64,000 nt of DNA, from the NCBI RefSeq assembly GCF_035999195.1, contig NZ_DASYGY010000009.1, forward strand, positions 744,001 through 808,000, read 5' to 3'. The position numbers and the translations under genes were made by a program. The DNA comes from Pseudoxanthomonas sp. (GTDB taxonomy: Bacteria > Pseudomonadota > Gammaproteobacteria > Xanthomonadales > Xanthomonadaceae). The number at the start of each line of letters is the position of its first letter. Position 1 is the stretch's first letter. Shown piece after piece: positions 51,936 through 63,079 of this stretch. Under the pieces are notes generated by a model. That model was not told where the DNA came from. It did no database searches and worked only from the letters and a program-made list of their open reading frames with translations.

Positions 51936-53236
51936 CGGTCCACCTCACCAAAGACAAGATCATAGGTACCGATCATCGCGACGACGTCGGGAAGCATGTG
52001 GCCGCGCACGATCTCGTCCATCGAGGACAGGTGCGCGAAGCCCGGCGCGCGCAACTTCACGCGGAACGGCTTGTTGGCGCCGTCGGACACCAGGTAGCAG
52101 CCGAACTCGCCCTTCGGCGCTTCGACCGCGGCGTAGGTCTCGCCGGCAGGCACGCAGTAGCCTTCGCTGAAGAGCTTGAAGTGGTGGATCAGCGCTTCCA
52201 TGTCGTCCTTCATCTCCTCGCGGGAGGGCGGCGCGACCTTGAAGTTCTGCACCATGACCGGGCCGGGGTTGGCCTTCAGCCACTGCACGCACTGCTTGAT
52301 GATGCGGTTGGACTGGCGCATCTCGGCCACACGGACCAGGTAGCGGTCGTAGCAGTCGCCGTTGACGCCGACCGGGATGTCGAAGTCGACCGCATCGTAC
52401 TTCGCGTACGGCTGTTTCTTGCGCAGGTCCCAGGCGATGCCCGAGCCACGCAGCATGGCGCCGGTCATGCCCCACGCACGCGCCTGCTCCGGCGCGACCA
52501 CGCCGATGCCGACGGTGCGCTGCTTCCAGATGCGGTTGTCGGTCAGCAGCGTCTCGTACTCGTCGACGCGCTTGGGGAATTCGTTGGTGAAGTCTTCCAG
52601 GAAGTCGAGCAGCGAGCCTTCGCGCGCCTGGTTGAACTGCTTGAGCGCCTTGCCCTTGCGCCAGGGCGATTCCTTGTACTTCGGCATGTGGTCCGGCAGG
52701 TCGCGGTAGACGCCGCCCGGACGGTAGTACGCCGCATGCATGCGCGCGCCACTGACGGCCTCGTAGCAGTCCATCAGTTCTTCGCGCTCGCGGAAGGCGT
52801 ACAGCATGACCGCCATGGCGCCGAGGTCGAGCGCGTTGGAGCCGACCCACATCAGGTGGTTCAGGATGCGGGTGATCTCGTCGTACATCGTGCGGATGTA
52901 CTGCGCGCGCTCCGGCGCCTCGATGCCCATCAGGGTCTCGATGGCCCGCACGTAGGCGTGCTCGTTGCACATCATCGACACGTAGTCGAGGCGGTCCATG
53001 TAGCCGATCGACTGGTTGAACGGCTTCGATTCCGCCAGTTTCTCGGTGCCCCGATGCAGCAGGCCGACGTGGGGATCGGCGCGGACGATGGTCTCGCCGT
53101 CCATCTCCAGGATCAGGCGCAGCACGCCGTGCGCGGCCGGGTGCTGGGGACCGAAGTTGAGCGTGTAGTTACGGATCTCCTGCTTGCTCTCGGCAGGGTT
53201 GCTGGCGAACGCGGCGCCGGATTGCGGATTGCTCAT
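51932..53236 (-). CDS. nuoD: NADH-quinone oxidoreductase subunit D
   Basis: 434-residue 49-kDa-type subunit, related to the hydrogenase large subunit and lining the quinone site. Family regions are NFGPQHPAAHGVLRLILEMD, HVGLLHRGTEKLAESK, YMDRLDYVSMMCNEHAYVRA and PSREEMKDDMEALIHHFKLF. The start is ATG 53236, overlapping the nuoC stop by 4 bases; it is a separate gene from nuoC, unlike the fused E. coli nuoCD. Confidence 0.98.
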   Translation of the reverse strand: MSNPQSGAAFASNPAESKQEIRNYTLNFGPQHPAAHGVLRLILEMDGETIVRADPHVGLLHRGTEKLAESKPFNQSIGYMDRLDYVSMMCNEHAYVRAIETLMGIEAPERAQYIRTMYDEITRILNHLMWVGSNALDLGAMAVMLYAFREREELMDCYEAVSGARMHAAYYRPGGVYRDLPDHMPKYKESPWRKGKALKQFNQAREGSLLDFLEDFTNEFPKRVDEYETLLTDNRIWKQRTVGIGVVAPEQARAWGMTGAMLRGSGIAWDLRKKQPYAKYDAVDFDIPVGVNGDCYDRYLVRVAEMRQSNRIIKQCVQWLKANPGPVMVQNFKVAPPSREEMKDDMEALIHHFKLFSEGYCVPAGETYAAVEAPKGEFGCYLVSDGANKPFRVKLRAPGFAHLSSMDEIVRGHMLPDVVAMIGTYDLVFGEVDR

Positions 53237-53958
53237 GCCTTGCCCTCGCGCGCGGCCGCTTCGCCGGCGGCGGTCTGGTAGCGCGCGTCGTCGCGGATCA
53301 CGCGCGGCACGCCGACGCGCGGCTCGACCGAGGTGACCGGCTCGTACACCACGCGCTTCTTCTCTTCGTCGTAGCGGACTTCGACGTTGCCGATCAGCGG
53401 GAAGTCCTTGCGGAACGGATGGCCGACGAACCCGTAGTCGGTCAGGATGCGGCGCAGGTCCGGATGGCCCTCGAAGATGATGCCGTACAGGTCGAACGCC
53501 TCGCGCTCGAACCAGTTCAGGCCCGGCCACACGTCGCACAGCGAGGCGACCACGGGCAGGCCGTCGTCCGGCGCGAAGCAGCGCACGCGCACGCGGCGGT
53601 TGTGCTGGTACGACAGCAGGTGCAGGACCACGGCGAAGCGGTTCGGGCGGGCGGCGTCGCGCGGGCGCTGATCCCAGTCGAAACGGCCCGGACCGAAGCC
53701 TTCGACGCCGCGGCTGAAGCCCTCGGACGACACGTCGGCGGTGTCCCACTCGGTGCTGCCGTAGCCCAGGTAGTCCACGCCGCTGAGGTCGACGGCCTGT
53801 TCGAAACCGAACTCGTCGCGCAGCGCCAGGGCCACCGCGTGCCAGGACGCGGGGGGCACTTCCAGGGTGATTTCGCCGCGCGGCTCGGCCACGCTGACCG
53901 TGGCGTCCGCGAAGCGGGTGCGCACCTGGTCGGTGAAGTTTGCAGCTTGCTCAGCCAT
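53233..53958 (-). CDS. nuoC: NADH-quinone oxidoreductase subunit C
   Basis: 241-residue 30-kDa-type peripheral subunit. The hallmark is WPGLNWFEREAFDLYGIIFE followed by GHPDLRRILTDYGFVGHPFR and KDFPL. An insertion around residues 70-95 (TEWDTADVSSEGFSRGVEGF) is longer than in many homologues. It lies 41 bp after nuoB, the largest gap between the early nuo genes. Confidence 0.97.
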   Translation of the reverse strand: MAEQAANFTDQVRTRFADATVSVAEPRGEITLEVPPASWHAVALALRDEFGFEQAVDLSGVDYLGYGSTEWDTADVSSEGFSRGVEGFGPGRFDWDQRPRDAARPNRFAVVLHLLSYQHNRRVRVRCFAPDDGLPVVASLCDVWPGLNWFEREAFDLYGIIFEGHPDLRRILTDYGFVGHPFRKDFPLIGNVEVRYDEEKKRVVYEPVTSVEPRVGVPRVIRDDARYQTAAGEAAAREGKA

Positions 53959-53999
53959 GGGGCGTGGCGTGCTCTAGAAAGGATCGGGGGAAAGGAGGA

Positions 54000-54554
54000 T
54001 CAGCGCGCGATGGTCTGCGTGCGCCAGATCTTCTTCTGCAACTGCAGGATGCCGTACACCAGCGCCTCGGCGGTGGGCGGGCAACCCGGCACGTACACGT
54101 CGACCGGCACCACGCGGTCGCAACCGCGCACGACCGAGTAGGAGTAGTGGTAGTAGCCGCCGCCGTTGGCGCAGCTGCCCATCGAGATCACCCACTTCGG
54201 GTCCGGCATCTGGTCGTAGACCTTGCGCAGCGCAGGCGCCATCTTGTTGACCAGCGTGCCCGCCACGATCATCACGTCGGACTGGCGCGGCGACGGACGG
54301 AACACCACGCCGTAGCGGTCCAGGTCCAGGCGCGAGGTGCCGGCGTGCATCATCTCGACGGCGCAGCAGGCCAGGCCGAACGTCATCGGCCACATGGAGC
54401 CGGTGCGCGCCCAGTTCATCAGCGCGTCGACGCTGGTGGTCACGTAGCCCTTTTCCAGCAGCGGGTTGTCGCCCTCGGGGCGCAGGATGTCGTCCACCCG
54501 CCCTTCCGGGATCGGGTTGTTCATCAGACGGTCGACGGTCTGGATCACTCCCAT
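54000..54554 (-). CDS. nuoB: NADH-quinone oxidoreductase subunit B
   Basis: 184-residue subunit holding cluster N2, the final electron donor to quinone. The ligand cysteines are visible in GLACCAVEMMHA, ISMGSCANGGGYYHYSY and VYVPGCPPTAEAL. ATG 54554 (MGVIQTVDRLMNNPIPEG) is the start; it overlaps the end of nuoA by 10 bases. Confidence 0.98.
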   Translation of the reverse strand: MGVIQTVDRLMNNPIPEGRVDDILRPEGDNPLLEKGYVTTSVDALMNWARTGSMWPMTFGLACCAVEMMHAGTSRLDLDRYGVVFRPSPRQSDVMIVAGTLVNKMAPALRKVYDQMPDPKWVISMGSCANGGGYYHYSYSVVRGCDRVVPVDVYVPGCPPTAEALVYGILQLQKKIWRTQTIAR

Positions 54555-54901
54555 TCGAGCGCTCCCTTCTTCCAAACGTAAATGAAGCCGAGGAAGAGCA
54601 TGCCCACGAACAGGCCCATCGTGACCAGCGCACGCGGACCCAGCTCCTGGAACACCAGCGTCCACGGAACGATGAAGATGATTTCCAGATCGAACACGAT
54701 GAACTGGATGGCGATCAGGTAGTAGCGCACGTCGAACTTCATGCGCGCGTCCTCGAAGGCCTCGAAGCCGCATTCGTACGGGGACAGCTTCTGGGCGTCG
54801 GGACGACGCGGACCGAGGAAGCGACCGGCGACCATCAGCGCGATGCCGATGCCGGTGGCGACGATCAGGAACAACAGGGTGGGCAGGTAATTGGCCAGCA
54901 C
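54545..54901 (-). CDS. nuoA: NADH-quinone oxidoreductase subunit A
   Basis: 118-residue, three-helix membrane subunit. LSPYECGFEAFEDARMKFDV, then RYYLIAIQFIVFDLEIIFIV, is the family signature. The best start is GTG 54901 (VLANYLPTLLFLIVATG), which gives the normal length; an upstream in-frame ATG adds an Arg-rich stretch with no membrane-protein character. It is the first gene of the nuoA-N operon, 174 bp after the probable promoter. Confidence 0.95.
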   Translation of the reverse strand: MLANYLPTLLFLIVATGIGIALMVAGRFLGPRRPDAQKLSPYECGFEAFEDARMKFDVRYYLIAIQFIVFDLEIIFIVPWTLVFQELGPRALVTMGLFVGMLFLGFIYVWKKGALEWE

Positions 54902-55074
54902 TCGCTTGTCTCGTCTTGTCCTATCCGCCGGCGCGCGGGACGCGCACGGCATGAATGGGGCTCGCATCGTCCGCGAGCGGCTGCGCCGCGAGCGATCCGC
55001 CGATGCGACCATCGGGCCCACCTTCCGCGGGAGCCCTTCCGCAACACGTACCGGGCGCCCGATGAATCGGCGGG

Positions 55075-55104
55075 ATTGTAACGGTTCGTGAACTCGCTAG
55101 TAAA
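55075..55104 (-). promoter_or_regulatory. probable nuo operon promoter
   Basis: On the minus strand TTTACT and TACAAT are separated by 18 bp, about 175 bp before nuoA, and are the best sigma70-like pair in the gap between nuoA and the terminator at 55141. The long leader has no other feature I can support. Confidence 0.5.
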
Positions 55105-55140
55105 CGATTACCGACGCATACCGCCGCCGTCGGCGAAAGA

Positions 55141-55165
55141 AAAAACCCGCCTTCCGGCGGGTTTT
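55141..55165 (-). terminator. intrinsic terminator after tRNA-Leu
   Basis: AAAAACCCGCC/GGCGGGTTTTT with a TTCC loop lies 38 bp past the tRNA-Leu 3' end. It has T runs on both strands; on the minus strand it would end the secG/tRNA-Leu transcript and insulate the nuo promoter. Confidence 0.88.
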
Positions 55166-55202
55166 TCGCTGCGGGAGCGACGTTGCCGCCGACCCGCCTC
55201 AT

Positions 55203-55287
55203 TGGTGCCCAAGAGGGGACTCGAACCCCTACGACTTTCGCCGCTACCACCTCAAGGTAGTGCGTCTACCAATTCCGCCACCTGGGC
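55203..55287 (-). tRNA. tRNA-Leu (GAG)
   Basis: An 85-nt class II tRNA with encoded CCA. The anticodon stem-loop CTACC-TTGAGGT-GGTAG places GAG at the anticodon, reading CUC/CUU leucine codons. The acceptor stem GCCCAGG/CTTGGGC includes one G-T pair. It follows secG, the common secG-tRNA-Leu-nuo arrangement. Confidence 0.95.
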
Positions 55288-55334
55288 TTTGAAACCTGCG
55301 CGACGCTGCGCGCGCCCCGCCATTGTATCCGCGA

Positions 55335-55787
55335 TCAACCGCCCTGCGGCGGTGTTGCCGGCGGCGTTTCCGCCGCAGGTGCCGTCTGCTGCGGCGCGGG
55401 TGCCGCCGGCACGCTGTCGACCGCCGGCGCGGGCGCCTGCTGGATCGGCGAACTCGGCACGGTCGACGGCTTGGGCAGTTCGCCCGCCGGCGCGGCCGGC
55501 GCCGCGGGCAGCTGCGACATCACGCCCAGATTCTGCTCGGTGGTCGGGCGCGCACTGTGCGTCGCGTACCAGGCCATGAACAGGCTGATGCCGAAGAACG
55601 CGATGGCCAGCCACTTGGTGCTCTTGGACAGGAAGTTGGACGCGCCGCGCGCGCCGAACACCGTGCCGGAGGCGCCGCCGCCGAAGCCGGAGCCCGCCTG
55701 GGCGCCGGAACCGCGCTGCATCAGCACCAGCGCGATGATGGCGATGGCCACCAGCACGTACACCACATTCAGGATCAACATCCACAT
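55335..55787 (-). CDS. secG: preprotein translocase subunit SecG
   Basis: 150 residues if started at ATG 55787 (MWMLILNVVYVLVAIAIIAL); a TTG 15 bases upstream is also in frame. SecG has two membrane helices and speeds SecYEG translocation. The family motif is LVLMQRGSGAQAGSGFGGGA, with VFGARGASNFLSKSTKWLAI. The last ~75 residues are a Pro/Ala/Gln-rich tail beyond the normal ~75-110 length. It lies just after tpiA. Confidence 0.94.
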   Translation of the reverse strand: MWMLILNVVYVLVAIAIIALVLMQRGSGAQAGSGFGGGASGTVFGARGASNFLSKSTKWLAIAFFGISLFMAWYATHSARPTTEQNLGVMSQLPAAPAAPAGELPKPSTVPSSPIQQAPAPAVDSVPAAPAPQQTAPAAETPPATPPQGG

Positions 55788-55844
55788 CGGAATCAGTCTC
55801 AACCGGTTGAGTCGCCCGGCCCCGATGGACCGGTCGTGCCGGGG

Positions 55845-56603
55845 TCACCCCCGACCGGCCGCCGCCTGCGCGATGGCCAGGAAATCCCGGGCGACCAGGG
55901 AAGCGCCGCCCACCAGCCCTCCATCGACATCGGGCTGCGAGAACAGTTCCGCGGCGTTGTCGGGCTTCACGCTGCCGCCGTACAGGAGGGGCAGCGAGCC
56001 GCCGATTCTAGCATCGCGCGCGGCGACTTCGCCACGGATGAAGGCGTGGACCGCCTGGGCCTGCGCCGGCGTCGCGGTCAGCCCGGTGCCGATGGCCCAT
56101 ACCGGCTCGTAGGCGATGACGGCACCGTCGAAGGCCTGCGGGCCGGCCAGGTCGAACACGGCGTCCAGCTGCTTCTGGATTCGGAACTCGGTCTGCCCGT
56201 CCTTGCGCTGCTGCTCGGTCTCGCCCACGCACAGGACGGGAATCAGGCCGGCGTGCTTGGCGGCGACGAACTTCTTCGCCACGAATTCGCTGCTTTCGTT
56301 GTGGTACTGGCGGCGCTCGGAATGCCCGACCAGGCCGTAGCGGGCGCCCACGTCCACCAGCATCGCGGCGCAGACCTCTCCCGTGAAGGCGCCCTTCTCG
56401 TTGCTGCTGACGTCCTGCGCGCCGAAGACGACCCCCCGGTCGCCGTAGTCCTCGATCAGTTCGCCCAGATAGGGCAGCGGCGGCAGGATCAGCACGTCCA
56501 CGCCGTCCAGCGGCAGACCCGCGACCAGTTCGTCCATCAACGCCGCCGCGAACGCGCGGGTGCCATGGAGCTTCCAGTTGCCCGCCACGAGCTTGCGACG
56601 CAT
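55845..56603 (-). CDS. tpiA: triosephosphate isomerase
   Basis: 252-residue glycolytic enzyme that interconverts dihydroxyacetone phosphate and glyceraldehyde-3-phosphate. The catalytic residues are Lys11 (GNWKLHG), His94 (GHSERR) and Glu166 (AYEPVWAIGTG), and the phosphate-binding YGGSVKPDNA and GGLVGGASL loops are present. Length and order are normal. It precedes secG, a common tpiA-secG-tRNA-Leu arrangement. Confidence 0.98.
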   Translation of the reverse strand: MRRKLVAGNWKLHGTRAFAAALMDELVAGLPLDGVDVLILPPLPYLGELIEDYGDRGVVFGAQDVSSNEKGAFTGEVCAAMLVDVGARYGLVGHSERRQYHNESSEFVAKKFVAAKHAGLIPVLCVGETEQQRKDGQTEFRIQKQLDAVFDLAGPQAFDGAVIAYEPVWAIGTGLTATPAQAQAVHAFIRGEVAARDARIGGSLPLLYGGSVKPDNAAELFSQPDVDGGLVGGASLVARDFLAIAQAAAGRG

Positions 56604-56718
56604 AAGACCAATTCCTGTCCAGTTCGGGTCGCGCAGTCTAGCCGATGTTGCCTGCCCGACCTACCCGCCGCGCTATCGTGCACGTACCCCATGCCTCTTT
56701 CCCGCCCAGGAGCGCTCC

Positions 56719-57528
56719 ATGTCCGATGTCTCCCCTGCCCCGCCTGCCGGCCATGCGCTGGTCACGGGCGCCTCCAGCGGCATCGGCGAACAGATCGCCC
56801 GGGAGTACGCCAGGCGCGGCGTGCCGTTGGTATTGACGGCCCGGCGCGTGGACCGGCTGCAGGCATTGGCGACGGAACTGCAGGCACAGGTGCCGGTGGA
56901 GATCGTGGACGCGGACCTGGCCGATCCTGCCGCGCCCGAGGCACTGGTGGCGGAACTCGAACGGCGCGGCGTGAGGATCCGCATCCTGGTCAACAATGCC
57001 GGCTACGGCATGCCGGGGCGTTACCGCGCCAGCGACTGGGCCGACCACGCCGCCTTCCTGCAGGTGATGGTGACCGGCGTGTGCGACCTCACCTGGCGGC
57101 TGCTACCGTCGATCCGCGCGTCGGGCAATGGCCGCATCCTCAACGTCGCCTCCTTCGCCGCACTGATGCCCGCCGCCGACGGACAGACGCTGTATGCGCC
57201 GGCCAAGAGCTTCCTGCTGAAGTTCAGCGAAGCGCTGGCGCTGGAGAACGCCGACAAGGGCGTGCATGTCACCGCCCTGTGCCCCGGCTTCACCTACTCC
57301 GAGTTCCACGATGTCACCGGCACCCGTGCCCGCATGCGGGTATCGTCGACGATGTGGCTGCAGGCGGCCGACGTGGCGCGCACCGGCATCGACGGCAACG
57401 AGCGCGGCGACGTGCTGGTGGTGCCCGGCTGGCGCTACCGCGTGCTGCACGCCATCGTGAAGCTGCTGCCGCACCGGCTGGCGCTGGGAATGATGGCGCG
57501 CAACTCGCGCAAGGTGCGGCCGCTTTAG
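56719..57528 (+). CDS. short-chain dehydrogenase/reductase
   Basis: 269-residue SDR. The NAD(P)-binding TGASSGIGEQIAREYARRGV, NNAGYG and catalytic Ser/Tyr/Lys (NVASF...LYAPAKSF) are present. The C-terminal WRYRVLHAIVKLLPHRL segment is hydrophobic and typical of SDRs annotated as lipid- or steroid-type reductases (DltE/YqjQ-like); the substrate is unknown. ATG 56719 follows CAGGAGC. It is divergent from tpiA and convergent with the 2-oxoglutarate oxygenase. Confidence 0.88.
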   Translation: MSDVSPAPPAGHALVTGASSGIGEQIAREYARRGVPLVLTARRVDRLQALATELQAQVPVEIVDADLADPAAPEALVAELERRGVRIRILVNNAGYGMPGRYRASDWADHAAFLQVMVTGVCDLTWRLLPSIRASGNGRILNVASFAALMPAADGQTLYAPAKSFLLKFSEALALENADKGVHVTALCPGFTYSEFHDVTGTRARMRVSSTMWLQAADVARTGIDGNERGDVLVVPGWRYRVLHAIVKLLPHRLALGMMARNSRKVRPL

Positions 57529-57532
57529 GGCC

Positions 57533-57628
57533 GTGATTGGTGATTGGTGATTGGTGGAAGCCAGAGCGTGGGTGAGGCGCGACGTCGCCCCGCGTTTACG
57601 AATCACGAATCACCAACCACCAATCACC
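57533..57628. repeat. inverted repeat built of short tandem words (GTGATTGG type)
   Basis: GTGATTGGTGATTGGTGATT on the left is answered by ACGAATCACGAATCACC and AACCACCAATCACC on the right around ~50 bp. It lies between the convergent SDR and oxygenase genes and overlaps neither stop codon. Confidence 0.75.
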
Positions 57629-57637
57629 GCTCGTCAC

Positions 57638-58576
57638 CTACTTCAGCTTGATCTCGCGCAGGCGCTCTTCCAGGTAGCCCTGTGCCGTGATCGGCTCGGG
57701 GTAACGCGTCGGATTGTCCGGTGTGATCGTGGAAGGCAGCACGTCGATCAGGAAATCCGGATTCGGGTGCAGGAAGAACGGCACCGAGTAGCGCGGCTGG
57801 CGCGCCTGTTCGCCCGGCGGATTGGTCACGCGGTGCGTGGTGGACGGATACACGTGGTTGGTCAGGCGCTGCAGCATGTCGCCGATGTTGACCACGATGG
57901 TGTCGGCGTCGGAGGTGAACGGCACCCACTCGCCCTGCTTCGACCGCACTTCCAGGCCGGCGGCGCTGGCACCCACCAGCAGCGTGATCAGATTGATGTC
58001 CTCGTGCGCACCGGCGCGCACGTTCGGAATGTCGTCGGCGGTGATCGGCGGATAGTGGATCGGGCGCAGGATCGAGTTGCCCGAATCCGTCTTGTCGGCG
58101 AAGTAGTTCTCCGGCAGACCGATGTGCAGTGCAAGCGCCGACAGCACGCGCGAACCCAGCAGGTCGAGCGCCTGGTACAGCCCATAGCCATGCTCGCGGA
58201 AGCCGGGCACTTCGTCCGGCCACATGTTCGGCGGCATCACGTCGCGGTACTTCGAATCGTCGGGGATCTCGCGACCGATATGCCAGAACTCCTTCAGGTC
58301 GAAATGCTTGGAATCCTTGGCGGTCTCCACGCCGAACGGCGTATAGCCGCGGGCACCGCCGCCGCCGGGCACGTGGTACTGCTTCTTCACCTCATCCGGC
58401 AGCGCGAAGAAGCGCTTGAACACGTCGTAGGCCGCGTCGATCTTCGCCTGCGGAATGCCGTGGTTGCGGATGCCGGCAAAACCCCACTCGCGATACGCCG
58501 CGCCCAGTTCGGCCACGAAAGCCTCGCGATCGGTATCGAAACGGGTGATGTCCAGCGTGGGGATACGGGCACTCAT
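57638..58576 (-). CDS. 2-oxoglutarate/Fe(II)-dependent oxygenase, isopenicillin N synthase-like
   Basis: 312-residue enzyme. The N-terminal DIOX_N-type part (ELGAAYREWGFAGIRNHGIP) and the C-terminal double-stranded beta-helix are clear. Iron ligands are His191, Asp193 (AGAHEDINLITLL) and His248 (STTHRVTNPP), and the 2-oxoglutarate contact is the RYS triplet (PRYSVPFFLHP). The substrate is unknown; relatives act on small amino-acid-derived or plant-type compounds. It lies 74 bp after glmM on the same strand. Confidence 0.9.
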   Translation of the reverse strand: MSARIPTLDITRFDTDREAFVAELGAAYREWGFAGIRNHGIPQAKIDAAYDVFKRFFALPDEVKKQYHVPGGGGARGYTPFGVETAKDSKHFDLKEFWHIGREIPDDSKYRDVMPPNMWPDEVPGFREHGYGLYQALDLLGSRVLSALALHIGLPENYFADKTDSGNSILRPIHYPPITADDIPNVRAGAHEDINLITLLVGASAAGLEVRSKQGEWVPFTSDADTIVVNIGDMLQRLTNHVYPSTTHRVTNPPGEQARQPRYSVPFFLHPNPDFLIDVLPSTITPDNPTRYPEPITAQGYLEERLREIKLK

Positions 58577-58650
58577 TCAATCAGCTCCAACGGGGTAAGG
58601 ATGCGGCAGGTCATGGGACCATCACCGCACCGGTGATGCATTGATCCGGC

Positions 58651-59996
58651 TCAAGCCGCCGCAGCGGCGCGCACGGCCTCGGCCAGCGTCTCCAGCGTGG
58701 TCTTCACCAGGGTGTCGTCGTCGGCTTCGACGGTGACGCGCACCACCGGCTCGGTACCGGACGGACGCAGGAACGCGCGCCCACGGCCGGACACGGCCGC
58801 CTGCGCCTGCACCAGCGCGGCCTGCACGCTGGGGGCTTCGGTGGGCCTGGCGCCGTTGGCCAGCTTCACGTTGATGGTCTTCTGCGGCAGCATCGTCAGG
58901 CCGTCCAGCGCGCCCCGCAGGGTCACCTTGCGGCGCTTCAGGGCCTCCAGCACCTGCAACGCGGCGATGATCGCGTCGCCCGTCGTGGTCCGGTCCAGGC
59001 ACAACAGGTGGCCCGAGGCCTCGCCGCCGAGCACCGCATTGCCCTCCACGAGCGCCTGGTGCACGTAGCGGTCGCCCACCTTGGTGCGGACGAACGGGAT
59101 TTCCAGCTTGCCCAGCGCGCGCTCGAGACCGTAGTTGGTCATCAGCGTGCCCACCACCGGGCCGCGCAGGCGGCCGCTGGCCTGCCAGTCGCGCGCCAGC
59201 AGGTAGATCAGCTGGTCGCCATCCACCGGGACGCCATCGGCGTCGGCCATCAGCACGCGGTCGCCGTCGCCATCGAAGGCGATGCCGAGGTGGGCACCGG
59301 TCTCGCGCACCTTGGCGGCAAGGCTCTCCACATGCATCGAGCCGACGCCATCGTTGATGTTGATGCCGTTGGGCTCGGCACCGATGGTGATGACGTCCGC
59401 GCCCAGTTCGCGGAACAGCAGCGGCGCGATGTGGTACGTGGCGCCGTGCGCGCAGTCCAGCACCAGCTTCATGCCCTTCAGGTCGAAGCGGCGCGGCACG
59501 CTGGCCTTGCAGAATTCCATGTAGCGGCCGACCGCGTCGCGCGTGCGGATCGCCTTGCCCAGCCTGTCGGATTCGGCGGTGAAGAACGGTGCATCCAGCG
59601 CGGCCTCGATCGCCGTTTCGGTGGCATCGTCCAGCTTTTCGCCTTCGGCCGAGAAAAACTTGATGCCGTTGTCGTAATGCGGGTTGTGCGACGCACTGAT
59701 GACGATGCCGGCATCCGCACCCAGCGTGCGGGTGAGGAACGCGACCGCAGGCGTCGGCATCGGCCCCATCAGCTGCACGTCGGCGCCCGCGGCGACCAGG
59801 CCGGCCTCGAGCGCGGCTTCGAACATGTAACCGGAAATGCGGGTGTCCTTGCCGATCACCACCACCGGGCGCGCATCGCCGGCCTTCTCACAGAGCACGC
59901 GGCCCAGGGCATTGCCCAGGCGCAACACGAAATCGGCGGAGATCGGGCTGGTGCCGACGCGGCCACGGATGCCGTCGGTACCGAAGTATTTGCGGC

Positions 59997-60000
<4 letters not shown>
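58651..60000 (-). CDS. glmM: phosphoglucosamine mutase
   Basis: 449-residue enzyme that converts glucosamine-6-phosphate to glucosamine-1-phosphate for peptidoglycan and LPS precursors. The phosphoserine loop is GIVISASHNPHYDNGIKFFS with Ser104, the metal-binding loop is AFDGDGDRVLMAD and the sugar-binding loop GEASGHLLC. Its ATG overlaps the accD stop by 4 bases. Pairing with accD rather than with folP/ftsH is unusual outside this family. Confidence 0.97.
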
Positions 60001-60890
<890 letters not shown>

Positions 60891-60976
60891 GCGTGGTCTT
60901 GCTGCCTGCCCCGGAGGGGCCCAATGGATTAGCGCGGCAGTTTAGCTCAGTCGTCCATGCACAGCCGTACGGAGGA

Positions 60977-61770
60977 TCAGGCGTCCAGCGCCGCGCGCAG
61001 TGGGGCCAGGAAGGCCGCAGCGCGCGCGGGGGCGTCGTTACCGGCTTCGGCCAGGGCGGCCACCAGCGCGCTGCCGACCACCACGCCATCGGCATCGGCG
61101 GCCATCGCGCGGGCGCTGTCGGCGTCCTTGATGCCGAAGCCGGCCACCACCGGCGCACGGGACCCGGCCCGCAGCTGCTTCAGCCGTTCGCCGGCCGCGG
61201 CCGTGTCCAACCGGTCGGAGGCGCCGGTCACCCCGGCGAAACTGACGTAGTAGAGGTAGCCCTGGGCGGTGTCGCACAGCATCCGCAGGCGTTCCGGCGA
61301 GGTGGTCGGCGACGCCAGCGCGATCAGGGCCAGCCCTTCCCGGTCGAACACCGCACGGGTCTCCTCGGCTTCTTCCGGCGGCAGGTCGACCAGCAGCACG
61401 CCGTCGACGCCGGCGGCCACCGCCTCGCGGGCAAACCGTTCGGCCCCGTGGATCTCGACCGGGTTCAGGTAGCCCATCAGCACGATGGGCGTGCCATCGT
61501 CCTGCTGGCGGAACACCTCGACCGCCTCCAGCACGTAGCGCAGGCCGGCACCGCGCGCCAGCGCGCGTTCGGAACTGCGCTGGATGACCGGCCCGTCGGC
61601 CATCGGATCGGAGAACGGCACGCCCAGTTCGATCACGTCGGCGCCCGCGTCCACCAATGCATGCATCACCGGCACCGTGGACTCCAGCGACGGGTCGCCG
61701 GCGGTGATGAACGGCACCAATGCCTTGCGTCCGCTGGACTTCAGGTCGGCGAACTTCGATTCGAAACGGC

Positions 61771-61774
<4 letters not shown>
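60977..61774 (-). CDS. trpA: tryptophan synthase alpha chain
   Basis: 265-residue subunit that cleaves indole-3-glycerol phosphate to indole for TrpB. Catalytic Glu49 and Asp60 are in ADVIELGVPFSDPMADGP, and VGFGIKD-like AGFGIKDADSARAM with GVVVGSALV binds phosphate. The start is GTG 61774, overlapping the trpB stop as GTGA (61771-61774), so translation is probably coupled. Confidence 0.97.
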
Positions 61775-62982
<1,208 letters not shown>

Positions 62983-63050
62983 GGCGGACGGACGGAAGCG
63001 GATGAGCCGTCACTCTATCGCACAGGTGCTGGCCGCAAAACTGATGGAAT

Positions 63051-63066
63051 ATCACCAACCCGTGAT
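63051..63066. promoter_or_regulatory. palindrome ATCAC-N6-GTGAT between trpB and lysR-type gene
   Basis: ATCACCAACCCGTGAT is a dyad with 5-bp half-sites, 14 bp before the regulator's ATG and 68 bp before trpB. LysR regulators bind dyads in such shared regions; the spacing differs by one from the T-N11-A consensus. Confidence 0.4.
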
Positions 63067-63079
63067 TTAAACTCACGCC

